64,000 bases of DNA from an uncultured Sphingomonadaceae bacterium (GCA_947496865.1 CANMEE010000001.1:1479501-1543500), one strand, 5' to 3'; numbered from the stretch's first letter, positions 42,141-51,332 are shown. The notes: generated from the sequence alone by a model not told the origin. Numbers and translations: made by a program.

Positions 42141-44492
42141 ATGACATATGGTATTAAAACCGGGGTGCTGGGCCATTCCGATCAATATCTAATTTTGCGC
42201 GAGCAGCTTACCGAACACAGTAAGTCCATTCGCCTGACCGTTTTTGCCAATTTGGTCAGTGCGGCTATATTGTCGTTTCTGTTCTTCGATCAGGCACCGC
42301 TGCTTATGCATATGCTGTGGTATGCGATGTTTGCCTATCTATCCATCATGCGCCTTCGTCTGGCCAAGCGTTCTGAGAGGACAGACTTGTCCCGCCGGAA
42401 AATGCTGAAGATGAAAAAGCAAATCACTTTTAACGCAGCCGGTTACGCCCATATGTGGGGTGCGGGCGTGGCCTGTCTCTTGCCATTGGCAACACCTGAT
42501 CAGCTTATGCTTCTCGCGATTATTGGCGCCGGTAAAATGAGCACTGCCGTCGTGTCCTATCGGCATATCCCGGAGGCGTCTCGGGCATGGACGCTTATCG
42601 TCTGTGTCGGTTTAGCGGCCGGATTACTATATCGCGGCGGGATCGAAAGCTATCTCGCGATCGCCCTGCTGGTCATGTTTGCGTCGGTATTATATCTCAA
42701 TTGCGGAAATATATTCCGGAATTTTGCCAATCAGCTTTTGGCGGGTCAGGAAATTAAGCGCTCGGCTGAAACCGTCAAATTGCTGCTCAACGACTTTGAA
42801 GAACAAGCATCCAATTGGCTTTTTTCGGTGGATTCCGAAGGGCGTTTGATCGACGTGTGCGAACGGTTTGCGGAAGCTGTGCAGCGACCGCGTGAAGCCA
42901 TGAATGGAATTGCACTGCCATCTTTGGTGGAGGATGAAAATCAGCGTGCGACCTTAGCTGATCATATCGCCAATCGTCGGTCGTTTCGGGATATGACAGT
43001 GCCGGTAGAGGTGGGCGGCGAATTGCAATGGTGGACGATTAGTGCCCGTGCGGCTGATAATGCGGCCGAAACGAATGAGGTCGCCATCCGCGGTGTGATC
43101 GAAGACATTACGGCCCAGAAAAATGCGGAAGCCAAAGTTCGTTATATGGCGCATTTTGACGGCCTTACCGATCTGCCAAACCGGCGGTTGTTTACCGAAT
43201 CCCTGAACCGTACCATCCACCGGGCCAAAACTGGTGATGATGTGGCGTTGATCTTTTTCGATCTGGACCATTTCAAGGCGATTAATGATACTCTCGGCCA
43301 TCCTATGGGCGACAAGCTATTGCAAATGATCTCGCGTCGACTGGAAACGCTGACAAAGCCGGAAGACTTGCTGGCGCGCATTGGCGGCGACGAATTTTCG
43401 CTGCTGCTAACCGGTGCGCGTGCCCGATACGCTGATGATATCGCCCATTTGATTGTTGAACAAATCGGCCTTCCGTTCTTGGTTGATGATCATAATGTTG
43501 TGTCGGGAGTAAGCGTCGGTGTTGCGCATTGGGGACCTGAAATGGCCGATGCCAATCAGCTTCTAAAATATGCTGATCTTGCTCTCTATTCGGCAAAGGG
43601 CGATGGCCGGAACCGGGTCGCGTTGTTTGAAGAGGGCATGGATGTCGCAGCGCAGGCACGGCGCACGCTAGAACTGGATCTACGGGCATCGTTAGGCCGC
43701 GACCAAATGCGTTTGCACTATCAGCCGCTCGTGGACCTTAAGAGCCAAAATAAAATCGGTTACGAGGCCTTGTTGCGCTGGGAACATCCGGAACGCGGCG
43801 TGGTGATGCCAGATGATTTTATCACCGTGGCGGAAGAGACCGGAATGATTGTGCAATTGGGTGAATGGGTCATTCGCAAGGCTTTGAATGATGCCGCCAA
43901 TTGGGACGACAATTTAACCGTCGCAATAAACCTGTCACCGACACAAATGCGCAGCGCTAGCCTGGTGTCGACAATCGTCAACGCTTTGGCACGCTCTGGC
44001 GTTGATCCGAGCAGATTAGAGCTGGAGATCACCGAAAGCATATTGATGCACGATAGTGAGGCCAATATCCGGACTCTGCATATGCTGCGCAATCTGGGCA
44101 TCCGTATATCGCTGGATGACTTTGGTACCGGCTATAGCTCGCTAAACTATTTGCGCAGTTTTCCGTTTGATAAGATAAAGATTGATCGCTGTTTTGTCAG
44201 TGAGATTGATACGCGCGAAGATTGCCGGGCCATTATTCGTTCGGTGATCAGCCTAGCGCAAACGCTCGGCATGACGACGACGGCAGAGGGTGTCGAGCGC
44301 GAAGGTCAGGTGAATGAACTGCGCATCGAAGGATGTGATCAGGTTCAAGGGTTTCTCTATGGAAAGGCTGAGGATCTAAGCGAGTTTACCGATTTGCGCG
44401 CCAGTGACGAGTTGGTTCCCAATGTCGAAACCATCTATTTGCCGGCGGCGGCGGTCGAAATGTCGCCGGATCAGAATCGAAAAAAAGCGTGA
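42141..44492 (+). CDS. Membrane GGDEF-EAL cyclic-di-GMP enzyme with PAS domain
   Basis: A 783-residue second-messenger enzyme. Residues about 25-195 hold six or so membrane helices; about 215-330 a PAS-like sensory domain; about 335-495 a GGDEF domain with an intact GGDEF; about 515-750 an EAL domain with intact EALLRW, DDFGTGYSSL and KIDRCFV. Both activities are plausible. The inhibitory I-site expected five residues before GGDEF reads KPED, not RxxD, so product inhibition may be weakened. An AT-rich 50-bp stretch upstream may be its promoter. It is convergent with the LuxR gene. Confidence 0.92.
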   Translation: MTYGIKTGVLGHSDQYLILREQLTEHSKSIRLTVFANLVSAAILSFLFFDQAPLLMHMLWYAMFAYLSIMRLRLAKRSERTDLSRRKMLKMKKQITFNAAGYAHMWGAGVACLLPLATPDQLMLLAIIGAGKMSTAVVSYRHIPEASRAWTLIVCVGLAAGLLYRGGIESYLAIALLVMFASVLYLNCGNIFRNFANQLLAGQEIKRSAETVKLLLNDFEEQASNWLFSVDSEGRLIDVCERFAEAVQRPREAMNGIALPSLVEDENQRATLADHIANRRSFRDMTVPVEVGGELQWWTISARAADNAAETNEVAIRGVIEDITAQKNAEAKVRYMAHFDGLTDLPNRRLFTESLNRTIHRAKTGDDVALIFFDLDHFKAINDTLGHPMGDKLLQMISRRLETLTKPEDLLARIGGDEFSLLLTGARARYADDIAHLIVEQIGLPFLVDDHNVVSGVSVGVAHWGPEMADANQLLKYADLALYSAKGDGRNRVALFEEGMDVAAQARRTLELDLRASLGRDQMRLHYQPLVDLKSQNKIGYEALLRWEHPERGVVMPDDFITVAEETGMIVQLGEWVIRKALNDAANWDDNLTVAINLSPTQMRSASLVSTIVNALARSGVDPSRLELEITESILMHDSEANIRTLHMLRNLGIRISLDDFGTGYSSLNYLRSFPFDKIKIDRCFVSEIDTREDCRAIIRSVISLAQTLGMTTTAEGVEREGQVNELRIEGCDQVQGFLYGKAEDLSEFTDLRASDELVPNVETIYLPAAAVEMSPDQNRKKA

Positions 44493-44501
44493 GCGGAAAA
44501 G

Positions 44502-45242
44502 TCAGAGCCGCAAAATTCCCAATTCCAGCGCTCGGATAGAAGCACCTGTTCTGTCACTGGCGTCCAGTTTTGCAAATACTCTTCGAACATAAGTGTCAGC
44601 GGTTGATCCGCCAATTTTCAGCTCTGCAGCAATTGCCTTGTTCGAATGGCCATGGGCGATCAGCCGGATGACCTGTGCTTCCCGTTCCGATAGCTCCACT
44701 TTGCGTTCGAACTGTTTGTCCAGAATATTGCATATTCTCACATGAGCGGCGCTGGCCAGAGCTGTGATCGTCGCGACGATCCGATCGTCAAAAGCCAATT
44801 CAACGGGATCGAAGGTAAAGGCAGAATAGGCATGCCGCCCTTTCGGACCAAAGAGGGGGATGCCAATCCCTTCCATTAACCCATGGTCTTCCAGTTGACT
44901 GACGAAGTTTTTTTCCTTTTCATTCAAGCGCCGCGCAGTGAGTGCGTCCTGCCACAACATGGGCTCACCATGTTGCATGATAATATCCGGTATGGGATCA
45001 CATTCTCGAAACCCTGCTTCTTCATATAGCTTCAGCCATTCTTTCGAAAAGCCCGATGTCGCGAGTTGAACAGTATGATCTGTTTGAGACTTTAACTTAG
45101 GCGTGAAATGATAGCTGGTTCGGTTCGCGCCAAGATTGACAACGGTTATGCGAATAAGCTCGAGTATATCTGAAATCGAACTTAGCGTAGCAATTTGTCG
45201 GAGAATATTGCCGATTTGCAAATCTTGGTTTTTTGTAGCCAT
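44502..45242 (-). CDS. LuxR-type quorum-sensing regulator (solo)
   Basis: A 246-residue regulator with an N-terminal autoinducer-binding domain (about 15-170) and a C-terminal LuxR HTH (about 180-245; SEREAQVIRLIAHGHSNKAIAAELKI in pattern form). AHL-pocket residues are conserved with the right spacing: W69, Y73 (four later), D82-P83 (nine later), W97 and a Gly near 125-127. That suggests it responds to acyl-homoserine lactones or similar. No LuxI synthase is in the window, so it is a solo here. A 20-bp imperfect palindrome lies upstream, between it and a divergent winged-helix gene. Confidence 0.87.
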   Translation of the reverse strand: MATKNQDLQIGNILRQIATLSSISDILELIRITVVNLGANRTSYHFTPKLKSQTDHTVQLATSGFSKEWLKLYEEAGFRECDPIPDIIMQHGEPMLWQDALTARRLNEKEKNFVSQLEDHGLMEGIGIPLFGPKGRHAYSAFTFDPVELAFDDRIVATITALASAAHVRICNILDKQFERKVELSEREAQVIRLIAHGHSNKAIAAELKIGGSTADTYVRRVFAKLDASDRTGASIRALELGILRL

Positions 45243-45299
45243 GGCCCCGCTACCCCCGTGAATGCTAGACTATGCGCCAATTTGCATTTTTTTTCAAGT

Positions 45300-45319
45300 T
45301 GTCCCCTGTTTGGGTGACA
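45300..45319. promoter_or_regulatory. Imperfect palindrome in LuxR divergent spacer
   Basis: TGTCCCCTGTTTGGGTGACA at 45300-45319: TGTC-CCC and GGG-(T)GACA are inverted with one insertion, 20 bp overall, the size of a lux box. It lies 58 bp upstream of the LuxR start and 87 bp upstream of the winged-helix gene. It could be the LuxR operator. Confidence 0.45.
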
Positions 45320-45405
45320 TAGCTTCTTGGCGCGACCTCTAAGAGAGCGCCGCTGACAGTTCACACTAAGAACATGCCCTCTGGACGCAAAATTGGAGTT
45401 ATTTG

Positions 45406-45903
45406 ATGGATCAAGCGCGTGATCAAACGATGCTATTGGAAGACATTCGACAAAGGCTGCAGCGGTTGGAAAACCAGCATTGGGAGCGTGCGATCGAACA
45501 GATTGATCTTGGCCAATTTGCGATTGATCTCAGACGATCCAGAATTGGGGTTTTCCCTGATGAATATTGTACAGGCAATATTTGGGACGTCTTACTTGAG
45601 CTTTATGATGCAAAGCGGTCAGATAGAAAACTGAAACTAGCGGATATTGCGACCAACGCAAAAATACCGGAAAAATTGACGCTTCGGTATGTCAATCTTC
45701 TGTCGGCAGATGGATTTCTTCATTACCAAGAAGACACAAGAACCGCTGATGAGCCTCATATCTTACTGACTGACAAAGCTTCTACGCAGATCGATCAATT
45801 GCTGAAAAATATCCGGATAAAGGTCTCCAAGCCAACCGGCCCCTCTGATATCGTGGATAGCGATATGCCAAATGTGATAAACGACGCCGAGAAAGTTGGT
45901 TAG
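45406..45903 (+). CDS. Winged-helix-like small protein
   Basis: A 165-residue protein. An N-terminal helix (about 5-30, QLRLENQHWERAIEQ-like) precedes a winged-helix-type segment (about 50-130): NIWDVLLELYDAKRSDRKLKL, NAKIPEKLTLRYVNLLSADGFL, then HILLTDKASTQIDQLL. This resembles small MarR/Rrf2-like or phage-type helix-turn-helix folds; the family is not certain. It faces the LuxR gene across the palindrome at 45300. ATG 45406 is taken over the TTG just before it. Confidence 0.6.
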   Translation: MDQARDQTMLLEDIRQRLQRLENQHWERAIEQIDLGQFAIDLRRSRIGVFPDEYCTGNIWDVLLELYDAKRSDRKLKLADIATNAKIPEKLTLRYVNLLSADGFLHYQEDTRTADEPHILLTDKASTQIDQLLKNIRIKVSKPTGPSDIVDSDMPNVINDAEKVG

Positions 45904-45994
45904 CCTTTTATCGGACTGCTGAGACGGCATTAATATAACGTCCGTCAGTAATCGCAATCTTGACGTGGCCGCTGCTTCAAAGCATGGCCCTATC

Positions 45995-46996
45995 ATGCGA
46001 TTTTTCTCCGACAATGCAGCGTCCGTTCATCCCAAGGTCATGGCATCTTTGGCCGCGGCCAACAGCCAGGACACGGCTTATGATGGCGATGCTCTAAGCG
46101 CACAATTGAGCGGCGCTTTTTCTGATCTGTTTGGAACCGATGTCGAGGCGATGTGGGTGGCTACCGGAACGGCTGCTAACTCGCTGGCTTTGGCAGCAAT
46201 GTGTCAACCGCATCAGGGTGTGATTTGTCACGAAGAAGCGCATATTGAACAGGACGAGGCGGGCGCTCCCGGCTTCTACACCGGTGGCGCTAAACTGATG
46301 CTCGCTGGCGGTGTTGGCGCAAAGCTTTTACCCGATACCATTGATACTATGTGCGGCGCGATCCGGGATGACGTGCATCAGGTGCAGCCTGCTGCTGTTT
46401 CGATCACCAACGCGTCAGAATATGGGCTGGTCTACACACCAGACGAGGTTACTGCTGTGTCGGACGTCTGCACAAAGCGTGGTTTAGGCTTGCACATGGA
46501 CGGCGCGCGCTTTGCCAATGCCGTGGCAACATTAGGCTGCCATCCGGCCGATGTGACATGGAAAGCAGGCGTTGATGCGTTGAGTTTTGGCTTTGTCAAA
46601 AATGGCGGCATGGGCGCTGAAGCTTTGGTTTTTTTCGACGAGGATCTCGCTCGAGAAACCCACTATCGTCGCAAGCGTGCGGGGCATTTGCAATCAAAGG
46701 GCCGCTATCTCGCTGCGCAGCTATTGGCGATGCTGGAGGGCGATTTGTGGCTCGACAATGCCCGCGCGGCAAATCAAGGCGCGCAAATCATTGCAGAGGC
46801 GGCCAGCAAACGATTGCTTTATCCCGTCGAGGCCAACGAGGTTTTTATCAAGCTTTCGGCAGCCGAAGCCGACGCTCTCCGTGGCGCTGGATTTGATTTC
46901 TACGATTGGGGCGAAGGGCAGGCGCGGTTGGTGACGAGTTGGAACCAAAGCGCAAAAGACATTCGTCCGTTGGCCGAGGCTATCAGAGCCTTATGA
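45995..46996 (+). CDS. Low-specificity L-threonine aldolase
   Basis: PLP enzyme cleaving L-threonine (or allo-threonine, phenylserine) to glycine and an aldehyde. The 333 residues show MRFFSDNAA at the start, VWVATGTAANSLALAAM near 60, HLDGARFANA-type GLHMDGARFANAV near 165 and the PLP Lys in SFGFVKNGGMGAEALVF near 198. ATG 45995 is chosen for its family-typical N-terminus. Its last codons overlap the ATG of the EamA exporter by 4 bp, so glycine or threonine export coupled to the aldolase is conceivable. Confidence 0.88.
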   Translation: MRFFSDNAASVHPKVMASLAAANSQDTAYDGDALSAQLSGAFSDLFGTDVEAMWVATGTAANSLALAAMCQPHQGVICHEEAHIEQDEAGAPGFYTGGAKLMLAGGVGAKLLPDTIDTMCGAIRDDVHQVQPAAVSITNASEYGLVYTPDEVTAVSDVCTKRGLGLHMDGARFANAVATLGCHPADVTWKAGVDALSFGFVKNGGMGAEALVFFDEDLARETHYRRKRAGHLQSKGRYLAAQLLAMLEGDLWLDNARAANQGAQIIAEAASKRLLYPVEANEVFIKLSAAEADALRGAGFDFYDWGEGQARLVTSWNQSAKDIRPLAEAIRAL

Positions 46997-47919
46997 ACGC
47001 AGAGCAGGGCGGCGAGCCGGGTTTGCTGACGCCGCGCATATTAATCCCCTTTCTGTTAGTCTCGCTGATCTGGGGCTCGACCTGGCTGGTGATTAAAGAC
47101 CAGATTTCCGATGTCCCGCCCAGCTGGTCCGTGAGCTATCGCTTCATGATCGCCGCTGCTGCGATGTTCATATTGGTCGGCTTTAAGCGTCTGCCATTCC
47201 GACTAGGCGCCAAGGGCCAGTTTTGGGCGATCCTGATCGGCGTCGCGCAATTTTCCTTCAACTTTAACTTTGTCTATAATGCGGAGCTTTTTATCACTTC
47301 GGGCCTCGTCGCCGTGCTGTTTGCCCTGTTGATGGTTCCCAACGCGATATTGGGCCGGATATTCCTCGGGCAACGGATTAACGGTGCTTTTATGACGGGA
47401 TCAGCGATAGCGGCGGTCGGTATCGCGTTGCTGTTCTGGCATGAATATAAAAGCTCACCGGCGACGCTTGCCGACGTCTTATTGGGCGTTGTGTTGACCG
47501 CCGGCGGGATATTGTCCGCCTCTGTCGCTAATGTGATGCAGGCCTTGCCGAAGCTTAAAACTTACCCAATTCTGACCCTGCTCGCATGGTCCATGTTCTG
47601 GGGCGCGCTGATCAATATCATTTTGTCTTGGATCACGGTTGGACCGCCGGTGATTGAAATGCGCGCCGCCTATATTGGGGGGATATTCTATCTGGCGATT
47701 GTCGGTTCGGTCATCACTTTTCCGCTCTATTTTTCTCTGCTGAGAGAAATAGGAGCCGGAAAAGCTGCCTATTCGAGCGTGCTGGTGCCGGTTGTAGCGA
47801 TGATATTGTCCACCCTGTTTGAAGGATATCTGTGGACGGCGTTGCCAGCCGCTGGCGCGCTTTTGGCTATGGCAGGGTTGCTGGTCGCACTGCGCGCGCG
47901 CAAGCCAAAAACGCCGTAG
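46993..47919 (+). CDS. EamA-type DMT exporter
   Basis: A 308-residue inner-membrane protein with ten hydrophobic helices and the EamA duplication (about 15-145 and 165-300). SLIWGSTWLVIKDQ near residue 19 is the classic opening. Family members often export amino acids or metabolites. The start overlaps the threonine aldolase stop codon (ATGA at 46993-46996), evidence of translational coupling. The upstream open frame is only a shadow of the aldolase gene. Confidence 0.87.
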   Translation: MNAEQGGEPGLLTPRILIPFLLVSLIWGSTWLVIKDQISDVPPSWSVSYRFMIAAAAMFILVGFKRLPFRLGAKGQFWAILIGVAQFSFNFNFVYNAELFITSGLVAVLFALLMVPNAILGRIFLGQRINGAFMTGSAIAAVGIALLFWHEYKSSPATLADVLLGVVLTAGGILSASVANVMQALPKLKTYPILTLLAWSMFWGALINIILSWITVGPPVIEMRAAYIGGIFYLAIVGSVITFPLYFSLLREIGAGKAAYSSVLVPVVAMILSTLFEGYLWTALPAAGALLAMAGLLVALRARKPKTP

Positions 47920-47951
47920 CCGATTTCGCTCGGTAACAAGGCTCGCCCGCT

Positions 47952-48836
47952 CTAGGCGGAAAATTGCGCGGGAATTTCGGGGTCACTGGTATTGAGCAAG
48001 GGAATGCTGTTTTTGGGCAAATGCGTATAAGCGGTGGTCCAGCGCGATACCCAATCAGGATCTTCAATCTTGCTGGGATGATAACCGGGCAGCACAGATT
48101 TGATCAAGGCGGGTGCGATATTTATCAAGAACCGTGCGATCATGCGATAGAGCTGCAACCGGCTCCGCCAGCTTTTCCACAAGCCGTCTTTTTTCAGCAT
48201 CTTGATGTAAGCCTGACGACTAAATTTCGCCACATGATAGGTCGCAAAAACCAAGCCCCAGACGCGCGGCCAATAGGATCCGAACAGATCCTCGTACAGG
48301 TCAAAGGCGACATTCTTATGTTCGGTTTCTTCGACCATGTGCCATAATACCAGGGACGTTACCGCCGGATCAGCACCGGCAAACAGGTCTCGTCGATCTT
48401 TGATCAGCCATTCGGTTATACCCATGGTCATGGTTTCAAACCCAGCGGCATAGGCCACACGCCAGCGCAGACTCTTGCCCTGCAATCGGCGGTAATCAGC
48501 CTCCATATTTGTTTCAACATCGGCCAGATCGGGATAGTGGCCTTGCTTCAATATCTCATTATAGCGGCGATGGTTCTGATAATGCTGACCTTCCTGACCG
48601 ATGAAGCCATAGACGTCTTGTTTCAATTCCTGATTGCTCGCATTTTTCAATCCTTCTTTGACCGTCTTGATCAGAAACGGTTCCAGATAGGGCATGGTCA
48701 GTGACGCGCCGTTGAGCATGTGACTCCATTCGGGATGCTCAGGATGCCAGACCGGATCAATCTGCTCATCAAATGCAAAGGGGATTGAGCGGACGATGAT
48801 ATCGGGATAGCCATCCCGCGATAATGTGCTGCTCAT
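47952..48836 (-). CDS. PF10118-type predicted metal-dependent hydrolase
   Basis: A 294-residue protein of the PF10118 (metal-dependent hydrolase) group. The metal pattern is visible: FIGQEGQHYQNHRRYNE near residue 77, ITEWLIKDRR near 138, and WHMVEETEHKNVAFD near 166, giving a ferritin-like array of Glu and His on helices. The reaction is unknown in general. Its ATG overlaps the stop of the isomerase-like membrane gene by 4 bp, and a PadR regulator precedes both; the three form a unit. A role in epoxide or aromatic-compound breakdown is inference from the neighbour. Confidence 0.85.
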   Translation of the reverse strand: MSSTLSRDGYPDIIVRSIPFAFDEQIDPVWHPEHPEWSHMLNGASLTMPYLEPFLIKTVKEGLKNASNQELKQDVYGFIGQEGQHYQNHRRYNEILKQGHYPDLADVETNMEADYRRLQGKSLRWRVAYAAGFETMTMGITEWLIKDRRDLFAGADPAVTSLVLWHMVEETEHKNVAFDLYEDLFGSYWPRVWGLVFATYHVAKFSRQAYIKMLKKDGLWKSWRSRLQLYRMIARFLINIAPALIKSVLPGYHPSKIEDPDWVSRWTTAYTHLPKNSIPLLNTSDPEIPAQFSA

Positions 48837-49333
48837 GATGGATTTCCCAATATTTTATAATGTTGCCACGCGCCCCATGCGAACAGTCCGAAACCGATAT
48901 GCACCGCGACAATGGGCGGCCAACCGAACAGATAGATGATATTGTTGATCGTCACGTCGCCGGGAAAGGGACCGCCGCCAAATTCCAGGCCTCTGGTGCC
49001 GAATATGGCATTGGCAATGGCAGGCAGCGTAAACAGCCACGCGTAAGTCAGCGATGACCAGAACAGCCATGTCTGGCCTTTGGGCCCCAGTCGCACAAAG
49101 GGGGCAACAGCGGCAAGTGCGATCAGGATTAGGCCGTTGGTGATCCCTTCCAGATGCGCCATGTTCCACGCCCGGCGATCGCCGCCAATCTCAACCGGAA
49201 TATCGGTAAATAACGGCCATAGATCGAGCGCGCCCAGCAGGAAAAAGAAATAGAGCCATCCTGCGAGCGCAGAGGAAATGAGCAATCCAACCCCGTTTAG
49301 TATCAGCAATGTTCTTCGCTTCTCGCTCAGCAT
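48833..49333 (-). CDS. Styrene-oxide-isomerase-like membrane protein
   Basis: A 166-residue protein with four hydrophobic helices (about 10-30, 62-82, 88-108 and 128-150). W-x-x-AH-x-x-x-x-x-NG near residue 53 and RGLEFG-...-F-GD near 112-125 match, as I recall them, the conserved segments of styrene oxide isomerase (StyC). His then Asn six later is the spacing of its heme-ligand His and pocket Asn. A tyrosine I associate with the active site is not at the same place, so activity may differ. ATG 49333 is chosen because GGAGGGG lies 6 bases before it. It is translationally coupled to the PF10118 gene. Confidence 0.6.
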   Translation of the reverse strand: MLSEKRRTLLILNGVGLLISSALAGWLYFFFLLGALDLWPLFTDIPVEIGGDRRAWNMAHLEGITNGLILIALAAVAPFVRLGPKGQTWLFWSSLTYAWLFTLPAIANAIFGTRGLEFGGGPFPGDVTINNIIYLFGWPPIVAVHIGFGLFAWGAWQHYKILGNPS

Positions 49334-49367
49334 GATATTCCCCTCCATCTATCGGCCTTTACTGGCT

Positions 49368-49949
49368 CTACGCTTTGTTACGCGATCCCTTTATGGGCAC
49401 CACATTGGATAGCTTTGCGACCGCCTCCACGCTCAATCTTTCGAGCGCTTGCGTGCACCAATCGGCCCATTCATTTTCATATCTTATGCCCACTTCCAGA
49501 GCGAGCTGCCGGCCCAGATCAGACAGGCTATCCGCATCACCCAATATCTTGTGTTTGGCCAAATATTGCGCATGCCGGTCGCGATGGCGTTCCAGCCGCA
49601 GCGATAAATGTTCGCGCAAGGCATCCAGATCTACCGCATCAATGCCGTAAAGTTGCACCAGGAAATCATCTTTCAACTCTTGCGGCTGTGATGGTTCCCG
49701 CGACCATGCCAGCAAGGCTTCTCGACCAGCTTCGGAGATCGTAAAAACGATGCGATTGGGTTTGCCGGTCTGTTGCATTTCCTCTGCAAAAACGAGCTGC
49801 TTTTCTTTCAGCTTTCCCAATTCACGATAAATTTGCGAATGACGCGCGCGCCAAAAGAAACCGATGGTTTCATCAAATTGCTTGGCAACGTCATAGCCCG
49901 ACTTCGGGCCTTCGCTAATTGCGACAAGGATTGAATATTTTAACGACAT
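49368..49949 (-). CDS. PadR family transcriptional regulator
   Basis: A 193-residue regulator. Residues about 1-75 are the PadR winged helix: MSLKYSILVAISEGPKSGYD at the start, the RHSQIYRELGKLKEKQLV recognition region near 36, and RIVFTISEAGREALLAW near 67. The C-terminal helical part (about 95-185) mediates dimerisation. PadR proteins commonly repress detoxification or phenolic-acid genes. It lies 34 bp upstream of the isomerase-like gene on the same strand, and a palindrome lies in its own promoter region, suggesting autoregulation. Confidence 0.88.
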   Translation of the reverse strand: MSLKYSILVAISEGPKSGYDVAKQFDETIGFFWRARHSQIYRELGKLKEKQLVFAEEMQQTGKPNRIVFTISEAGREALLAWSREPSQPQELKDDFLVQLYGIDAVDLDALREHLSLRLERHRDRHAQYLAKHKILGDADSLSDLGRQLALEVGIRYENEWADWCTQALERLSVEAVAKLSNVVPIKGSRNKA

Positions 49950-49966
49950 TGACGGATCCCGACCCT

Positions 49967-49982
49967 ATTCCACTAATGGAAT
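49967..49982. promoter_or_regulatory. Palindrome upstream of PadR gene
   Basis: ATTCCA-CTAA-TGGAAT is a perfect inverted repeat, 18 bp upstream of the PadR start. Size and position suit an autoregulatory operator. A second loose dyad (TGACACTTG / GAGTCAAG) follows near 49988-50015. Confidence 0.5.
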
Positions 49983-50147
49983 ATATATGACACTTGTGTA
50001 ATATGAGTCAAGTCGGAAGGAAAATACGGCCCTGCGCTCGAATAAGCCATCGAAACGTAGGATTTCTGAGGCTAAACCAGGATTAGCATTTTATTAAGTA
50101 TAATCGTTTACCATCGTCTCATCGAAATATATGAGTCCAAGGAGAGC

Positions 50148-51332
50148 GTGATTGTGCAGCGGCAGCAGCGAATATTATTCTATTTGCCCGTTGTTACGCC
50201 TTGGTGGTTTGCCAATATTATCGTGCATTTGATCAGAAGCCTGGCGCGGATCCATGATGTTCATGTGCTGGTGCCTCCGTCCTGGTGCAATACCGGTCTT
50301 GGCGAAGAGCAAATCGACTTGATCGCTGATCTCGACCACGTGCGCTGGTACCTGCTCGACGGCTCGGACCATCCCCAATTGCGCACGGACGCTAGTGGGC
50401 AAGATGATCTTTTCGCGCTTGTCGATGATATTAATCCCGATATTGTTTTGTGCCGTAGCGCCGATATCGCGACCCCGACCCGTTTCCCGGGAACGGTGCG
50501 CTACATTATGGAAGGCGGCGCGCCGCCGTTCCAAACGGGCAATAATTGGATCAGTTTGTCGCCGTCCCTGTTCGACCACGGTCTGATGCCCCCCTTATCG
50601 CCAGAGCTTGCGGATCGTCTGGATAGGGTTGCTGGACCGTTATGGGCCCAAATGGTGCAACAAATCGCGTTGCCGACGCGCGCAACGTTTTTCGAACAAA
50701 CCGGATTGCCGACGGATAAAATCATTATCGGCCTGCCTCTGGAATATGAGCATGAAGAAAATTTCTTCGGCCAGCACCACCGCTATGCAGATAATGCTGC
50801 GATGATCACAGCCGTTTCCGCGATGCTCGATGATAAAATTGTGCTCGCGCTAACCAATCATCCTTTGAATGAACTTTATGGGGATAATCGCGCTATCAAT
50901 GCCGCCATATCAGCGCAACAGGGGAAGGTCATCATGCTGGATGGTATCCAGAAAGCCGGCCATACGACTTTGGCTTTAAGCCAGCATTGTGACGGTATGA
51001 TCGTCGGCAATTCCAAAAGCTGGTCTGCCTGCGCGGCCTTGGGGACCCCTTTCATGCGCCTGTCGGATTTCGCAACCGGGGATTGGCTGGAAGCTTATAA
51101 TGCATTGCCCGCATTTCTTGCTGATATTGCTAGCGGCCTTACTAAACAGGCCGACCCGGCCATAGTCCGTCGTTGGTTCGCCTTTCATTTGGCGAATAAT
51201 ATTTTTGATCCGGCAGACCCTGCTGCTGATGCTGATGATATCGTTTCGCGTATATTGCAACCGGTTGATGCTGGCCGCTGGGACCAGGCAATCGCGCAAT
51301 ATTATGCCCAACCATCGGAACGGGCGGCATGA
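50148..51332 (+). CDS. GT-B-like protein of sugar island, unrecognised family
   Basis: A 394-residue protein with alternating strand-helix segments: RILFYLPVVTPWWFANIIVHLI at the start (an N-terminal beta-alpha unit), DINPDIVLCRSADIATP near 93, DKIIIGLPLEYEHEENFF near 200, IVLALTNHPLNELYG near 233 and GMIVGNSKSWSACAALGTPFM near 285, reminiscent of a GT-B glycosyltransferase donor site. I cannot name the family. AAGGAGA lies just before a GTG start. The next gene starts 27 bp later. Context points to a role in making or transferring an activated acidic sugar. Confidence 0.6.
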   Translation: MIVQRQQRILFYLPVVTPWWFANIIVHLIRSLARIHDVHVLVPPSWCNTGLGEEQIDLIADLDHVRWYLLDGSDHPQLRTDASGQDDLFALVDDINPDIVLCRSADIATPTRFPGTVRYIMEGGAPPFQTGNNWISLSPSLFDHGLMPPLSPELADRLDRVAGPLWAQMVQQIALPTRATFFEQTGLPTDKIIIGLPLEYEHEENFFGQHHRYADNAAMITAVSAMLDDKIVLALTNHPLNELYGDNRAINAAISAQQGKVIMLDGIQKAGHTTLALSQHCDGMIVGNSKSWSACAALGTPFMRLSDFATGDWLEAYNALPAFLADIASGLTKQADPAIVRRWFAFHLANNIFDPADPAADADDIVSRILQPVDAGRWDQAIAQYYAQPSERAA

